From assembly GCF_013177695.1 (NCBI RefSeq), contig NZ_WOEY01000034.1, forward strand, positions 1 through 35,462: DNA of 35,462 nucleotides, written 5' to 3'. Source of the DNA: Paraburkholderia solitsugae (lineage in GTDB: Bacteria > Pseudomonadota > Gammaproteobacteria > Burkholderiales > Burkholderiaceae). Each line of letters starts with the position of its first letter. The stretch's first letter is position 1. Below, piece after piece: positions 1-8,929 of this stretch. The notes under the pieces were generated by a model. The model had not been told where the DNA came from. It searched no databases and saw only the letters and a program-made list of their open reading frames with translations. Position numbers and translations under genes: made by a program.

Positions 1-468
1 AGCCGACTCGGTCTCCCGCCGCACCCGCCCGAAGAAGTCGAGTTCCCAAGCCACCGACAGCGGCGCCTGGAACTCGTTGAAGACGGGACTCACGCCCGCA
101 GGGATCGGCGTCGGTCCGAGCTGGGAGGCACGCTGACGGGAGGCGTCGAAGCCGGCGCTGACCTGCGGAAACAGCGCCGAGCGCGTGGTCACGAACTGGC
201 CGAGAAACTGATCGACGCGCGCCGCGGCGATCTTCACATCCTTGTTGTCGGCGAGCGCGGCGAGAATCAGATCGTTTAGCACCGGATCCTGAAACTGTTC
301 CCACCACAGCGTATTGGCCGCATCGACGGCTTCACTCGCTGCGAAACGATAGTTTGCGGGCGTCGCCACGTTCGGGCGCACGTAGTCAGGACCGAACAGG
401 CAACCACCCAGTCCCGTCGCGAGCAGCAAAACGGGGACCACACGCAGCACGAACGCAGAGCCTCGCAT
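1..468 (-). CDS. NodT-family RND efflux outer-membrane lipoprotein (3' part outside window)
   Basis: This is the outer-membrane channel subunit of a tripartite RND efflux pump, the TolC/OprM-like NodT family. About 156 N-terminal residues are in the window and the reading frame runs off the left edge. The start ATG is followed by a lipoprotein signal with lipobox LGGC (Cys23), then FGPDYVRP, a hallmark of the start of mature OprM/NodT lipoproteins. Later LWWEQFQDPVLNDLI and the helical segment with RVDQFLGQFVTTRSALFPQVSA fit the first repeat of the outer-membrane factor fold. The ATG lies one base after the stop codon of the pump gene, so the two are translationally coupled. The family call is firm; substrate and gene name cannot be read from the sequence. 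Confidence 0.93.
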   Translation of the reverse strand, partial: MRGSAFVLRVVPVLLLATGLGGCLFGPDYVRPNVATPANYRFAASEAVDAANTLWWEQFQDPVLNDLILAALADNKDVKIAAARVDQFLGQFVTTRSALFPQVSAGFDASRQRASQLGPTPIPAGVSPVFNEFQAPLSVAWELDFFGRVRRETESA

Positions 469-469
469 G

Positions 470-3400
470 TCAGTCGCCCTCACGTTGCGCGGAAGGCGTG
501 CTTGCCGTACCGCCACCGGAACCCTCGGGCGTAATCGGACCCGTTCCATCGCCCACCGCCGGGCCGCCGCTTGCTCCCGGCGTCTTCTTGCTCCCGCTCT
601 TTTCCGACATGGTTTCGAGCACGTAGAAGAACATCGGAATGAAGAACACCGCGATCACCGTCGCGCCGAGCATGCCGCCGATCACGCCGGTGCCGATCGA
701 ATGCCGGCTGTTGGCCGACGCGCCAAGCGCGATGGCCAGCGGCACGCAACCGAGAATGAACGCGAGCGAGGTCATCACGATCGGCCGCAAGCGTTCGGTT
801 GCCGCCGTGACCGCTGCGTCGTATACCGACTCGCCCGCTTCACGATTGAGCACCGCGAACTCGAAGATCAGAATCGCGTTCTTGGCGGCGAGCGCGACCA
901 GCATGGTCAAGCCGATCTGGAAGTACACGTCGTTTTCGAGGCCGCGCAAGAGAATCGCGAGCAGTGCCCCGAACAACGCAAACGGCACCGCCAGCAGCAC
1001 GCCGAACGGCAGGCTCCACTTCTCGTATTGCGCGGCGAGAATCAGGAACACCATCACGAGACCAAACACGAACACAAGCCCCGAAGTGCCGCCCGATTGC
1101 CGCGCCTCGTAAGCCTCGCCGCTCCAGCCGACCCCGTAGCCCGCCGGCATCACCTGGTCGGCCACCTCCTCCAGCGCATTGATGACCTGTCCGGAGCTAT
1201 AGCCAGGCGCGCCGTTCGCCGTGATCTTGACGGCCGGAAAATTGTTGAAACGCGTAATCAGATCCGGCCCGGTGACGTACTTCGAGGTCACCACCGCCTT
1301 CAGCGGCACCATGTTGTTGGTCTTGCTGCGTACGTAAAGCTGGTTCAGATCCAGCGGCGTCAGACGATACTGCGGCTCGGCCTGCAAGATGACCTGCCAC
1401 AGCCTGCTCGAACGGTTGAACTGGGAGACGTAAAGCGAGCCGAACATCGTCTGCATCGCGCTATACACTTCTTCGATCGGCACGCCGAGCGTTTCCGACT
1501 TGTCGCGATCGACGTCGACCAGCAACTGTTGCGACGACGCATTGAAGGTGGACGTCACGCGCGCCAGTTCCGGCCGGGTTTTCGCCTTTGCAACGAAGTC
1601 GTCCACCACGCCGGCCAACTGCGAGATGGTCGCATCGCCCTTGCTCTGAATCCACATCTCGGTGCCGCCCGTCGTGCCAAGGCCAGGAATCGAGGGTGGA
1701 TTGACCGGCAGGATGATCCCTTCCTTCACCTTGGAGAGATTTTCGTAGGCGTCGATCAACACCGCCCTCGCATTCTGGGTTTTGATGTTGGCGAACTTGT
1801 AGCGCTCGTCGAAACCCTTGAAGCCGATGAAGAACGTGCTCGCATTGTTCTTGTTCTGGCTGTCGAGCAGGCTGTAGCCGTCGACGGTCGTCACGGTGCT
1901 CACCGCAGCCTGCTTCATGAAGTAATCGGTGACCCGTTGCGACACTTCGCCGGTTCGATCGAGGCTTGCCGCGTCCGGCATGATGACCGCGCCGAGCAGA
2001 TAGCCCTGGTCTTCAGGCGGCAGGAACGAGGTTGGGATGGTACGCATCATCACCACCGCCAACGCGACCATGCCAACAAACAGCAACAGCGCGACCACGA
2101 AGCGTTTGATCACCAGTTTGACCACGGACGTGTAGCTGTTCGTCATCTTCTCGAAGTTCCTGTCGAACCACTTGAAGAACCCTTTCTTCTCATGGTGGCC
2201 GGGCTTCAGCAGCAAGGCGGCCAGCGCCGGTGACAGCGTCAGTGCGACTACCCCGGAGAAAATGACCGAGATCGCGATGGTGATGGCGAACTGTTTGTAC
2301 AACTGCCCCGTAATGCCGCCGAGAAAGGCCACCGGAACAAATACCGCGCACAGCACGAGCACGATCGCGACCACCGGGCCGGCCACCTCGTCCATCGCGC
2401 GCCTCGCGGCATCCTTCGGACTCAGCTTGTGGACACTCATATTCCGCTCGACGTTCTCGATCACGACGATCGCGTCGTCCACCACGATGCCGATCGCCAG
2501 CACCATGCCGAATAGCGTCAGCATATTGATCGAGAAGCCGAGCGCGAGCATGCCCATGAAGGTGCCCATGATCGAGACCGGCACCGCCAGAACAGGAATC
2601 AGCGTCGCGCGCAGGCTTTGCAGGAAGACGAACACCACAATCACCACGAGCACGAGCGCTTCAAAGAATGTGTGCACGACATCGGTAATCGACGCGCGCG
2701 TGAAATCGGTCGTGTCCATCGCAATGTCGTAATCGAGACCCTGTGGGAAGGTCTTTTTCATTTCTTCAAGCGTGGCATGCACCTGTTTTGACACGTCGAG
2801 CGCGTTCGCGCCAGGCTGCTGATACACCGCGATGACGGTGGCCGGCTTGCCCTGAAAGCGGCTGCGGATCGAATAGTCCTTCTGGCCCAGTGCGGCGCGG
2901 CCGATGTCCTTGAGACGCACGATGGCGGCATCGCCATTGGCTGCCCGGATGATGATGTTGTCGAACTCCTCGGGTTCACTCAGGCGGCCGGTCGTGGTTA
3001 CGGCGAACGACTGTTCGACCGGCCCGCCGGTCGGCGATTGGCCGAGGCGGCCTACGGCGAACTGCTGGTTCTGGTTGGCGACCGCCCTCTGCACATCCCC
3101 CGCCGTGATACCGAGCTGCGCCATGCGGTCCGGTTTGAGCCAGATTCGCATCGCGTAATCGGGCGTGCCGAAAATGGCCGACTGATTCGCACCGGGTATG
3201 CGCTTGAGCGCATCGAGTACATAGATGTTCGCGTAGTTAGCGATATACGTCGCGTCGTAGCGCTCGCCCGGTGAGTAGATGGCGATCACCATCATGAACG
3301 CCGACGACTTCTTCTGCACCTGAATACCTTGCGACTGTACCGACGAAGGCAGTTGCGGGAGCGCGAGGTTCACACGATTCTGTACATCGACCTGTGCCAG

Positions 3401-3709
3401 TTCCGGATTCGTGCCGATCTGGAAGAATGCGTTGATGGTCAGATTGCCGGTCGATGAACTCGACGAATTCATGTAGATCATGTTGTCCGCGCCGTTCACC
3501 TGCTGCTCGATCGGTGCGGCCACGTTGTTGGCCACCACATCGGCGCTAGCGCCCGGATAGTTGGCGGAAATCGTGATCTGCGGCGGGGTGACGTCCGGAT
3601 ACTGCGCGATCGGCAAGTTGAACATCGCCACCGCGCCACCCAGCGTGATGACAATCGAAATCACCGATGCAAAAATCGGGCGGTCGATGCAGTAACGGGA
3701 GATATTCAT
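470..3709 (-). CDS. RND multidrug efflux permease, HAE1 family
   Basis: This is the inner-membrane proton/drug antiporter of a tripartite efflux pump (AcrB/MexB type, 1079 aa). It starts with MNISRYCIDRPIFASVISIV, the typical first transmembrane helix. The proton-relay acidic pair is in VVDDAIVVIENVER (Asp411-Asp412) of TM4, and the matching lysine is in AAKNAILIFEF of TM10. Both large periplasmic loops are present, so the full-length pump looks functional. The last ~40 residues are a Gly/Ser/Pro-rich tail (SGSKKTPGASGG onwards) that AcrB lacks. The start codon lies 12 bp after the adaptor gene and the stop is 1 bp before the outer-membrane gene, so this is one operon. HAE1 pumps usually export drugs, solvents or aromatic compounds; the substrate here is unknown. 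Confidence 0.96.
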   Translation of the reverse strand: MNISRYCIDRPIFASVISIVITLGGAVAMFNLPIAQYPDVTPPQITISANYPGASADVVANNVAAPIEQQVNGADNMIYMNSSSSSTGNLTINAFFQIGTNPELAQVDVQNRVNLALPQLPSSVQSQGIQVQKKSSAFMMVIAIYSPGERYDATYIANYANIYVLDALKRIPGANQSAIFGTPDYAMRIWLKPDRMAQLGITAGDVQRAVANQNQQFAVGRLGQSPTGGPVEQSFAVTTTGRLSEPEEFDNIIIRAANGDAAIVRLKDIGRAALGQKDYSIRSRFQGKPATVIAVYQQPGANALDVSKQVHATLEEMKKTFPQGLDYDIAMDTTDFTRASITDVVHTFFEALVLVVIVVFVFLQSLRATLIPVLAVPVSIMGTFMGMLALGFSINMLTLFGMVLAIGIVVDDAIVVIENVERNMSVHKLSPKDAARRAMDEVAGPVVAIVLVLCAVFVPVAFLGGITGQLYKQFAITIAISVIFSGVVALTLSPALAALLLKPGHHEKKGFFKWFDRNFEKMTNSYTSVVKLVIKRFVVALLLFVGMVALAVVMMRTIPTSFLPPEDQGYLLGAVIMPDAASLDRTGEVSQRVTDYFMKQAAVSTVTTVDGYSLLDSQNKNNASTFFIGFKGFDERYKFANIKTQNARAVLIDAYENLSKVKEGIILPVNPPSIPGLGTTGGTEMWIQSKGDATISQLAGVVDDFVAKAKTRPELARVTSTFNASSQQLLVDVDRDKSETLGVPIEEVYSAMQTMFGSLYVSQFNRSSRLWQVILQAEPQYRLTPLDLNQLYVRSKTNNMVPLKAVVTSKYVTGPDLITRFNNFPAVKITANGAPGYSSGQVINALEEVADQVMPAGYGVGWSGEAYEARQSGGTSGLVFVFGLVMVFLILAAQYEKWSLPFGVLLAVPFALFGALLAILLRGLENDVYFQIGLTMLVALAAKNAILIFEFAVLNREAGESVYDAAVTAATERLRPIVMTSLAFILGCVPLAIALGASANSRHSIGTGVIGGMLGATVIAVFFIPMFFYVLETMSEKSGSKKTPGASGGPAVGDGTGPITPEGSGGGTASTPSAQREGD

Positions 3710-3721
3710 ATCGCGATCCCC

Positions 3722-4984
3722 TTACTGCGCGGCAGTTGTGCCGGACGGGTGTCCCGTCGAACCGCTCTCCCCGCCCCCTGGCACGTTGGCCGCCGCATGC
3801 GCAGCCGGCGCCGCGACGATTTTCAGCGGCACGTCGGCGGCCACCCGAATCGCACCGTCCACCACCACGCGCTCGCCCGGTTGCAGCCCCTCGGTGATGA
3901 ACCAGTCGTCGCCATGCCATTCGCCCACTTCCACGACACGCTGATGCGCCTTGGAGTCATTGCCGACGACCCATACGAAGTGGCTTTTCGCCCCCTGCAA
4001 AACCGCGCGTTGCGGCACAAGGATCGCGTTCGGGCGCGTTGCACCGGACACGCGTGCCCGCACGAACTGGCCGGGACGCAACTGACCTTGTGCATTCGCG
4101 AACGACGCCCGCACGAGGAACGTGCCGGTCTCGGTGCTGAAAGCGGGATTGGTGAAACTGATATGACCGTGGTTCGGAAACTCCGTGCCGTCCGCCATGA
4201 TCAGCGTCACTTCGAAGTCCTCATTGGCCGGGAACCGCAACCGGCCGGCCGTGACCTCTTCACGGTACTTCAGCAACTCATTTTCCGAAATGCTGAAGTT
4301 GACCCACATCGGATCCAGTTGATAGACATACGTCAGCAAGCCCGCGGCCGAGGCGGTGACAAAGCTGCCGTCCTGTTGCCTCGCGAAGCTGGATAAACCG
4401 GTGAGCGGCGACTTGATAGTCGTATAGCTGAGGTTCAGCTGCGCGGTCTGCACCTGGCCAAGCGCTGCGAACACCGCAGCTTCAGCCTGCTTCTCGTTGC
4501 CGGTTGCGTCGTCCAGATCCTTCTGGCTCAACGCATTCTGTTTGGCGAGCGGAATCACACGCGCCAGATTCGCCTTCGCGACGGTCAGGCGCGCCTGCTG
4601 CTGGGCGAGTTGGCCTTTGGCCGTTTGCAGAGCCGCGTCAAAGGGCTTCGGGTCCATCTGGAAGAGGGTTTGTCCGGCGTGAACCATTTGCCCTTCGGTA
4701 TAGAGCCGCTTGTCGAGAAAGCCATCCACCCGCGCGCGAATCTCGACTTCGCGAGAACTCTGCGTTTGCGCGGTGAATTCGAAATCGACGGGCGTGTCTC
4801 TCTGTACCACCGGAATCACGGTGACCTCGATCGCTCCGGCTACGGGCAGGGTTGCCGCCTTGTGACACGCAGCCAGGCATAACGTCAGCATGGCAAGCAT
4901 GAGAAGCCCGCGCACGCTTACCGTTGCGTCAACATGGAACGGCACCGGCCTTTGCGTGAACATTGCGTGGCTTACTGGTTTCAT
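3722..4984 (-). CDS. RND efflux periplasmic adaptor (membrane fusion) lipoprotein
   Basis: This is the periplasmic adaptor joining the RND pump to its outer-membrane channel (AcrA/MexA family, 420 aa). A lipoprotein signal ends in the lipobox LAAC (Cys40). It is followed by a barrel-sandwich half (VEIRARVDGFLDKRLYTEGQ), an alpha-helical hairpin (about residues 105-185), the second lipoyl half (YTTIKSPLTGLSS) and a beta-barrel ending in LRPGQFVRARV. I chose the ATG at 4984 because GGGTGA lies just upstream. A longer in-frame start at 5101 overlaps the preceding gene, and a start at 4963 is also possible. It is second to last before the pump in the operon, with a 12-bp gap. Confidence 0.94.
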   Translation of the reverse strand: MKPVSHAMFTQRPVPFHVDATVSVRGLLMLAMLTLCLAACHKAATLPVAGAIEVTVIPVVQRDTPVDFEFTAQTQSSREVEIRARVDGFLDKRLYTEGQMVHAGQTLFQMDPKPFDAALQTAKGQLAQQQARLTVAKANLARVIPLAKQNALSQKDLDDATGNEKQAEAAVFAALGQVQTAQLNLSYTTIKSPLTGLSSFARQQDGSFVTASAAGLLTYVYQLDPMWVNFSISENELLKYREEVTAGRLRFPANEDFEVTLIMADGTEFPNHGHISFTNPAFSTETGTFLVRASFANAQGQLRPGQFVRARVSGATRPNAILVPQRAVLQGAKSHFVWVVGNDSKAHQRVVEVGEWHGDDWFITEGLQPGERVVVDGAIRVAADVPLKIVAAPAAHAAANVPGGGESGSTGHPSGTTAAQ

Positions 4985-5001
4985 CGATTCACCCGTTGCG
5001 G

Positions 5002-5421
5002 CTATGTAAGCGTGCAGGCGCCGAACAGCACCAGCGTGTCTTGATGATTGACCAGCGTGACGGTCATCGAACCCACCGTCTTGTCGAGCGCAATCGTCCA
5101 CGCATAACCCAGTTCCATGCCTTGCATCAGGATCTGGTCGGGGCCGTTATCCATGAACCGGATGGCGGTCGTACGTTGTGGTCCAATGACCGCTTTTTTC
5201 GCAAAGTCGATGCGCAGGAATTGCGGCGCACCCAACGTAGACGGGAGTGCACGCAAGCAGAGGTCGCCGGCGGAGCAATCGTCGGCGTCGATGGTGGCGC
5301 ATATCAGCGGCACACTGCCGTCGAACTGTGCCGCCGCTGCCGTTTCCGATAAGGCAGCCGAAAAGAGCCCGCTCGTCAGCGCCAGAGTCCCAAGCGCGGC
5401 ACGTATGCATTTCCTGTTCAT
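5002..5421 (-). CDS. small exported protein of unknown function, efflux operon
   Basis: A 139-aa protein with a clear N-terminal signal peptide (hydrophobic core LGTLALTSGLFSAALS, likely cleavage after ETAAAA), so it is probably periplasmic. The mature part has four cysteines (41, 49, 55, 136), which suggests disulfide bonds. It also has a short acidic stretch ATIDADDC. I do not recognise a named domain. The ATG is preceded by AGGAGAG. The stop lies 17 bp before the adaptor ATG, so it is probably co-transcribed with the RND genes and may serve or accompany the pump in the periplasm. A longer frame on this strand, open to 6009, overlaps the glycine-zipper gene and has no support. Confidence 0.75.
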   Translation of the reverse strand: MNRKCIRAALGTLALTSGLFSAALSETAAAAQFDGSVPLICATIDADDCSAGDLCLRALPSTLGAPQFLRIDFAKKAVIGPQRTTAIRFMDNGPDQILMQGMELGYAWTIALDKTVGSMTVTLVNHQDTLVLFGACTLT

Positions 5422-5450
5422 GGACGTCTCTCTCCTGCTGCGCGTGAGTC

Positions 5451-5927
5451 CTACTGGACGGTGTAGCCTCGGCCGGTCATACATGCAGCCACCGCGCGGT
5501 TGTAAGTGTTCAACGCTTGCGAGATTTGCTGCTGGCTGGCCTGCGTTTGCGCGGCCGCGTTCTCTTGCGTGCGGCGCGCCCGCAAACCGCCGGCCGCCGT
5601 ACCGGTGATCGCCCCGATCGCCGCGCCCTTGCCGGCGTCGCCAGCCACCGCGCCCACGGCGGCACCCAATGCGGCTCCGCCGGCGGCGCCTCTCAGAAGC
5701 TGCCCTTGCGGTTGTGGTGCGCCGGATTGCGTCGCACCTTGTTGGGCAAGAACGACCGGATCGACGCCGGTCGTCTGTTTCGCCCATAGTTGGCACTCCG
5801 CTGTATCGGTTTGCTGCCGGCTGGCACTTTGGCCTTTCGCCGGATAGATGATGGGCTGCTGCGCAGCCGCCGAACACGCCAGCGTCAGCACAAGCACACC
5901 CGTCAGCCCTCGTACGATCGGTAGCAT
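5451..5927 (-). CDS. glycine-zipper exported protein
   Basis: A 158-aa exported protein with a signal peptide ending in ACSAAAQQ. It has a Gln-rich region with AECQLWAKQTTGVDP and then a glycine zipper (roughly residues 80-115: GGAALGAAVGAVAG, then KGAAIGAITGTAAGG) of the type that inserts into or crosses membranes. Its C-terminal part contains ALNTYNRAVAACMTGRGYTV; this ending and the N-terminal AECQLWA segment are common in Burkholderia glycine-zipper proteins. The start at 5927 places the signal peptide correctly, with GGAA upstream. It is the first gene of the RND operon, with an operator-like inverted repeat about 140 bp upstream (6063-6080). Its role is unknown; association with the outer membrane or envelope stress is an inference. 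Confidence 0.8.
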   Translation of the reverse strand: MLPIVRGLTGVLVLTLACSAAAQQPIIYPAKGQSASRQQTDTAECQLWAKQTTGVDPVVLAQQGATQSGAPQPQGQLLRGAAGGAALGAAVGAVAGDAGKGAAIGAITGTAAGGLRARRTQENAAAQTQASQQQISQALNTYNRAVAACMTGRGYTVQ

Positions 5928-6062
5928 GGTCAGATTCCGTTCGATTTCTCTGAAGGTGAGCCGTCGGCGCACGCCTATGCGCGCGCCTGATGTCGAACCC
6001 GGGCGCCATCTTCGACCCTGATCAGTCGAGTCAATTATTGGATTTCGTGTCGAGCGATGGCA

Positions 6063-6080
6063 ATTGGCCTTTGGTCCCAT
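6063..6080. promoter_or_regulatory. operator-like inverted repeat, copy 1 (degenerate)
   Basis: ATTGGCCTTTGGTCCCAT matches 13 of 18 positions of the consensus ATTGGACCAAGGTCCAAT found at 11639 and 14385. It is centred about 144 bp before the first gene of the efflux operon (start 5927). It is probably a binding site for the FixJ-type regulator encoded at 6738-7382. It is the weakest of the five copies. Confidence 0.5.
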
Positions 6081-6119
6081 AACGCGCGAATTCGCGGTGC
6101 GGGCCCAGGCAATGGTTCA

Positions 6120-6506
6120 TCAGACAGGCGGTACACCGTCGAGCGCGGCGCGCACCGTCTTCACGAACAGTTCGTCGTTGAAAGGTTTGCGCAGCCAGGC
6201 AACCGCACCGCCCGCGAGCGCGTGCTCGCGTACGCCGATCTCGTCGTGTGCGGTAATGAAGATCACTGGCATGCCTGTGCCGGACAAACGCCGCTGGACT
6301 TCGAGTCCATTGAGCCCGGGCATCTGCACGTCGAGAATGACGCAGTCGGGTCGATACGACGGCATCGATGCGAGAACGTCGAGAAACGCGTCGCCGCTGG
6401 CAAACGCTTCGGAGGCGATCCCGATGGAGCGCAGCAATCGCCTGATTGCCCGGCTCACCGATTCATCGTCATCCACGACGACAACGAATGGTTTTAGTTT
6501 TCCCAT
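6120..6506 (-). CDS. stand-alone response-regulator receiver protein
   Basis: A 128-aa single CheY-like receiver domain without an output domain. The acidic pocket is Asp12-Asp13 (VVVDDDES), the phospho-acceptor is Asp59 (VILDVQMPGLNG), the switch Thr is Thr85 (FITAHD) and the conserved Lys is Lys107 (LRKPF), so it should be phosphorylatable. I chose the ATG at 6506 because the first beta strand follows directly. A GTG at 6545 with GGGGG three bases upstream is an alternative. It lies between the efflux operon and the FixJ-type regulator and has an operator copy (6589-6606) just upstream. It may be a phosphate sink or second target of the neighbouring kinase. Confidence 0.88.
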   Translation of the reverse strand: MGKLKPFVVVVDDDESVSRAIRRLLRSIGIASEAFASGDAFLDVLASMPSYRPDCVILDVQMPGLNGLEVQRRLSGTGMPVIFITAHDEIGVREHALAGGAVAWLRKPFNDELFVKTVRAALDGVPPV

Positions 6507-6588
6507 GGAGCGTAGTCCGGTGTCCGGGAATGCGCGAGTCAGCACAGTCCCCCAGACGAAAGCCTACGAGGCGGAAAGGTTCGCGGAT

Positions 6589-6606
6589 ATTGGACCTTGG
6601 TCCCGG
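6589..6606. promoter_or_regulatory. operator-like inverted repeat, copy 2
   Basis: ATTGGACCTTGGTCCCGG: the core TTGGACC-TT-GGTCC is an inverted repeat and the outer right bases are lost. It sits in the 231-bp gap between the FixJ-type regulator gene and the receiver gene, centred about 91 bp upstream of the receiver ATG (52 bp from the alternative GTG). This suggests the receiver gene belongs to the regulator's own regulon. Confidence 0.65.
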
Positions 6607-6737
6607 GTCGATCGAGTACAGGCCAAGCGCGGACCTCTTCCAATCCGCGTTTGGACCGCCCCGCAGCCCTTCGGCGACACACGCACCGGGACTGGCCCCG
6701 CACCGGGCCACGCTATCGCTGACCGGCCGCGATGACT

Positions 6738-7382
6738 TCAGCGCGAAACGCGGGTTTCGCCCGCACCGCCGAGGCCGACTTTATCCGCGACGCGCACGAG
6801 CTGGGCGAGCGAAGTGACTTCCATCTTCGCCATGACGCGCGCGCGATGCGCCTTGATCGTCTTTTCGACCGTGCCGAGCTCGCCCGCCACCTGCTTGTTC
6901 AGGCGGCCCGTGACCACGAGCGCCATGACTTCCTTTTCGCGCGGCGTGAGCCTGTCCAGCCGGCCACGGATCGCGTCCAGCTCGCAGCGCACCGCGCGGG
7001 TCTGCGCAACGCGTTCGAAAGCGGCTTCGATCGCGCGGAGCAGATCGGTATCGTTCACAGGTTTTGCCAGAAAATCGGTAGCCCCCGCTTTCATCGCGTC
7101 CACTGTCATCGGGATATCGCCGTGACCGGTGATGAAGATGATCGGCAGCACCGCTTTGAGCTCGCGCTGCAATGCCAGCCCGTCCAGGTCTGGCAACTGT
7201 ACGTCGAGAACCAGACACGCCGGAGAATCGACCTCGCGCAGCCGTTCAAGAAATGCGCGGGCATCGCCGAATGCTTCGACACGGTAGCCTGCGGAGTGGA
7301 TCAGACGCGCCAACGCACGGCGCACGGAATCGTCGTCGTCGACGACGAAGACAAGCGAATCGGATTCAGTCATGGCCTTCAT
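6738..7382 (-). CDS. FixJ/NodW-type two-component response regulator
   Basis: A 214-aa transcriptional regulator with an N-terminal receiver (Asp15-Asp18 acidic cluster, phospho-acceptor Asp60 in VLDVQLPDLDG, Thr85 in FITGHGD, Lys107 in FLAKPV). The C-terminal LuxR/FixJ helix-turn-helix spans about residues 144-190 (LTPREKEVMALVVTGRLNKQVAGELG, then VEKTIKAHRARVMAKM). It overlaps the kinase gene by 4 bp (ATGA), so the two form a cognate pair. Members of this family bind inverted repeats as dimers, and five matching inverted repeats occur within 8.4 kb around it, which makes it the obvious candidate reader. The signal is unknown. Confidence 0.95.
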   Translation of the reverse strand: MKAMTESDSLVFVVDDDDSVRRALARLIHSAGYRVEAFGDARAFLERLREVDSPACLVLDVQLPDLDGLALQRELKAVLPIIFITGHGDIPMTVDAMKAGATDFLAKPVNDTDLLRAIEAAFERVAQTRAVRCELDAIRGRLDRLTPREKEVMALVVTGRLNKQVAGELGTVEKTIKAHRARVMAKMEVTSLAQLVRVADKVGLGGAGETRVSR

Positions 7383-8929
7383 CGCGACTTATCCTCCTGC
7401 GCCGCATCGCCGGCCGGCAATGCCACGTAGAATGTCGCGCCTCGATCGTTGTTGTTTTCGGCCCATAGGCGCCCGCGGTGCATGTCGATGATGGAACGGC
7501 TGATCGACAAGCCCAAACCGAGCCCTTGGGGTTTTGATGTAAAAAACGGCTTAAATATCTTGTCCAGCTTATCGGCGGTCAATCCATGACCTCGATCGAG
7601 AACGGCGATCAACACCATGCCGTTGTCGGCCGATTTCAGCGTGACGCGCACCATACGGTCGACGGGTGGGACTTCGTTCATCGCGTCGAATGCATTCAGC
7701 AGCAGATTCAACATGACCTGCTGCAATTGAACCCGGTCGCCGCGCACGGGCGGCAAGGCCGTGTCGATATCGAGTGTCACGCGCGTACCGCGCACGATCG
7801 CATCGCTGTGCACCAACGCCACCACATCACGCATCACGCTGGCAAGGTCCAGTGGAATCACCTCGAGATCGCCCTTCTTGACGACCGCGCGAATGCGCCG
7901 GATCACTTCACTGGCCCGGTAATCGTCCTGGACAATATCGTTCAGAATATCGTGCAACTCGGCCAGATCGATCGGGTCGGCAGTCATGAAACGCTGAGCA
8001 GCCTGCACGTTGCTCAGTATCGCGGTAAGCGGCTGATTCAGTTCATGCGCCAGCGAGGACGCCAGTTGCCCCATCGTCGATACGCGCGTGAGATGCGCAA
8101 GATCCTGGCGCTGGCGATGCAACTCGTACCGCTCCGTCTTGTCGATGACGAATGCGAGCGTGACGTTTTCGCCATCGAAGCGAAATGCACCCAGGTCGAT
8201 TTCAGCACGAAACTCCGTGCCGTCCTTACGGCGTGCGCACTGATCATCCAGCGACAAGAGGCCGCGCGATTGCTGCGTGGCTAAAGGGTCAGTGCAACGC
8301 GGCGCATGGCTGTCGAAACGCAGCGCATGAACCAGCAGTTCCACCGGCTTGCCAAGCAACTCATCACATTCATAACCGAAGAGCCGGTCCGCTTGCGGAT
8401 TGACCATCGTCATCCGGCCCCGCTCGTCGAGCATCACGGTCGCCAGCGGCAATAGCGCCAGTGCGTCACGCAAATAGCGCTCGCCGCTTACCTGTTCGTC
8501 GATATCCGCATGTGAATCGCGCTCGAACACCGCTCGTGCGCTGCCATCACACGTTTTCCTGGGCGCAGATCTCGTGGAGGCCATCGTGCGGAGTCGATCC
8601 GTAAAACGCCGTCTCGCGCGCGACGCGGGTAGACGGCTGTCTGGCGCGCCGGAACCCTCGGTGCGGATGGGAAGATGCTCGGGACGCAGACGTTCCGACT
8701 GACGAGCTTGATTTAAGGATTCGGGTAGATCCGCTTTATCCGCCAATTCGAGAAGAGACGAACGCGCCGCACGTCTACCGGACATCCAGCGTTCGCGATA
8801 ATTCGCTTTGCTAATTGGCGGATTAACGCTGCCGAACGGCGCAGATGCGCGATGCCGCAATCCCAGCACCAGCAACCCTAGAATGATCGCTGTTTGCAGA
8901 ATAACGATAGCAGGCATGACGATGCTCAT
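7379..8929 (-). CDS. PAS-domain sensor histidine kinase
   Basis: This is the sensor kinase partner of the downstream regulator (516 aa from the chosen start). It has a single N-terminal membrane helix (IVILQTAIILGLLVLGL) and then about 110 residues of basic, low-complexity linker. A PAS domain follows (LLPLATVMLDERGRMTMVNPQADRLFG). The phosphorylated-histidine region is LASSLAHELNQPLTAIL (about His295), the form shared by FixL and DctB kinases. The ATPase domain has a G1 box (DRGHGLT), an F box (FKPFFTSK) and a G2 box (GLGLGLSIS). I chose the ATG at 8929 because AGAGG lies upstream; a TTG at 8974 extends the frame by 15 codons. No FixL haem-binding motif is evident, so oxygen sensing should not be assumed. 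Confidence 0.94.
   Translation of the reverse strand: MSIVMPAIVILQTAIILGLLVLGLRHRASAPFGSVNPPISKANYRERWMSGRRAARSSLLELADKADLPESLNQARQSERLRPEHLPIRTEGSGAPDSRLPASRARRRFTDRLRTMASTRSAPRKTCDGSARAVFERDSHADIDEQVSGERYLRDALALLPLATVMLDERGRMTMVNPQADRLFGYECDELLGKPVELLVHALRFDSHAPRCTDPLATQQSRGLLSLDDQCARRKDGTEFRAEIDLGAFRFDGENVTLAFVIDKTERYELHRQRQDLAHLTRVSTMGQLASSLAHELNQPLTAILSNVQAAQRFMTADPIDLAELHDILNDIVQDDYRASEVIRRIRAVVKKGDLEVIPLDLASVMRDVVALVHSDAIVRGTRVTLDIDTALPPVRGDRVQLQQVMLNLLLNAFDAMNEVPPVDRMVRVTLKSADNGMVLIAVLDRGHGLTADKLDKIFKPFFTSKPQGLGLGLSISRSIIDMHRGRLWAENNNDRGATFYVALPAGDAAQEDKSR

Noticed and set aside
467..2233. Open frame of 588 codons on the plus strand
   Set aside because: It lies wholly opposite the RND pump gene and its His/Arg/Glu-rich composition is that of an antisense frame in GC-rich DNA.
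5179..5187. TGGTCCAAT, an operator half-site
   Set aside because: Inside a coding region with no second arm; consistent with chance.
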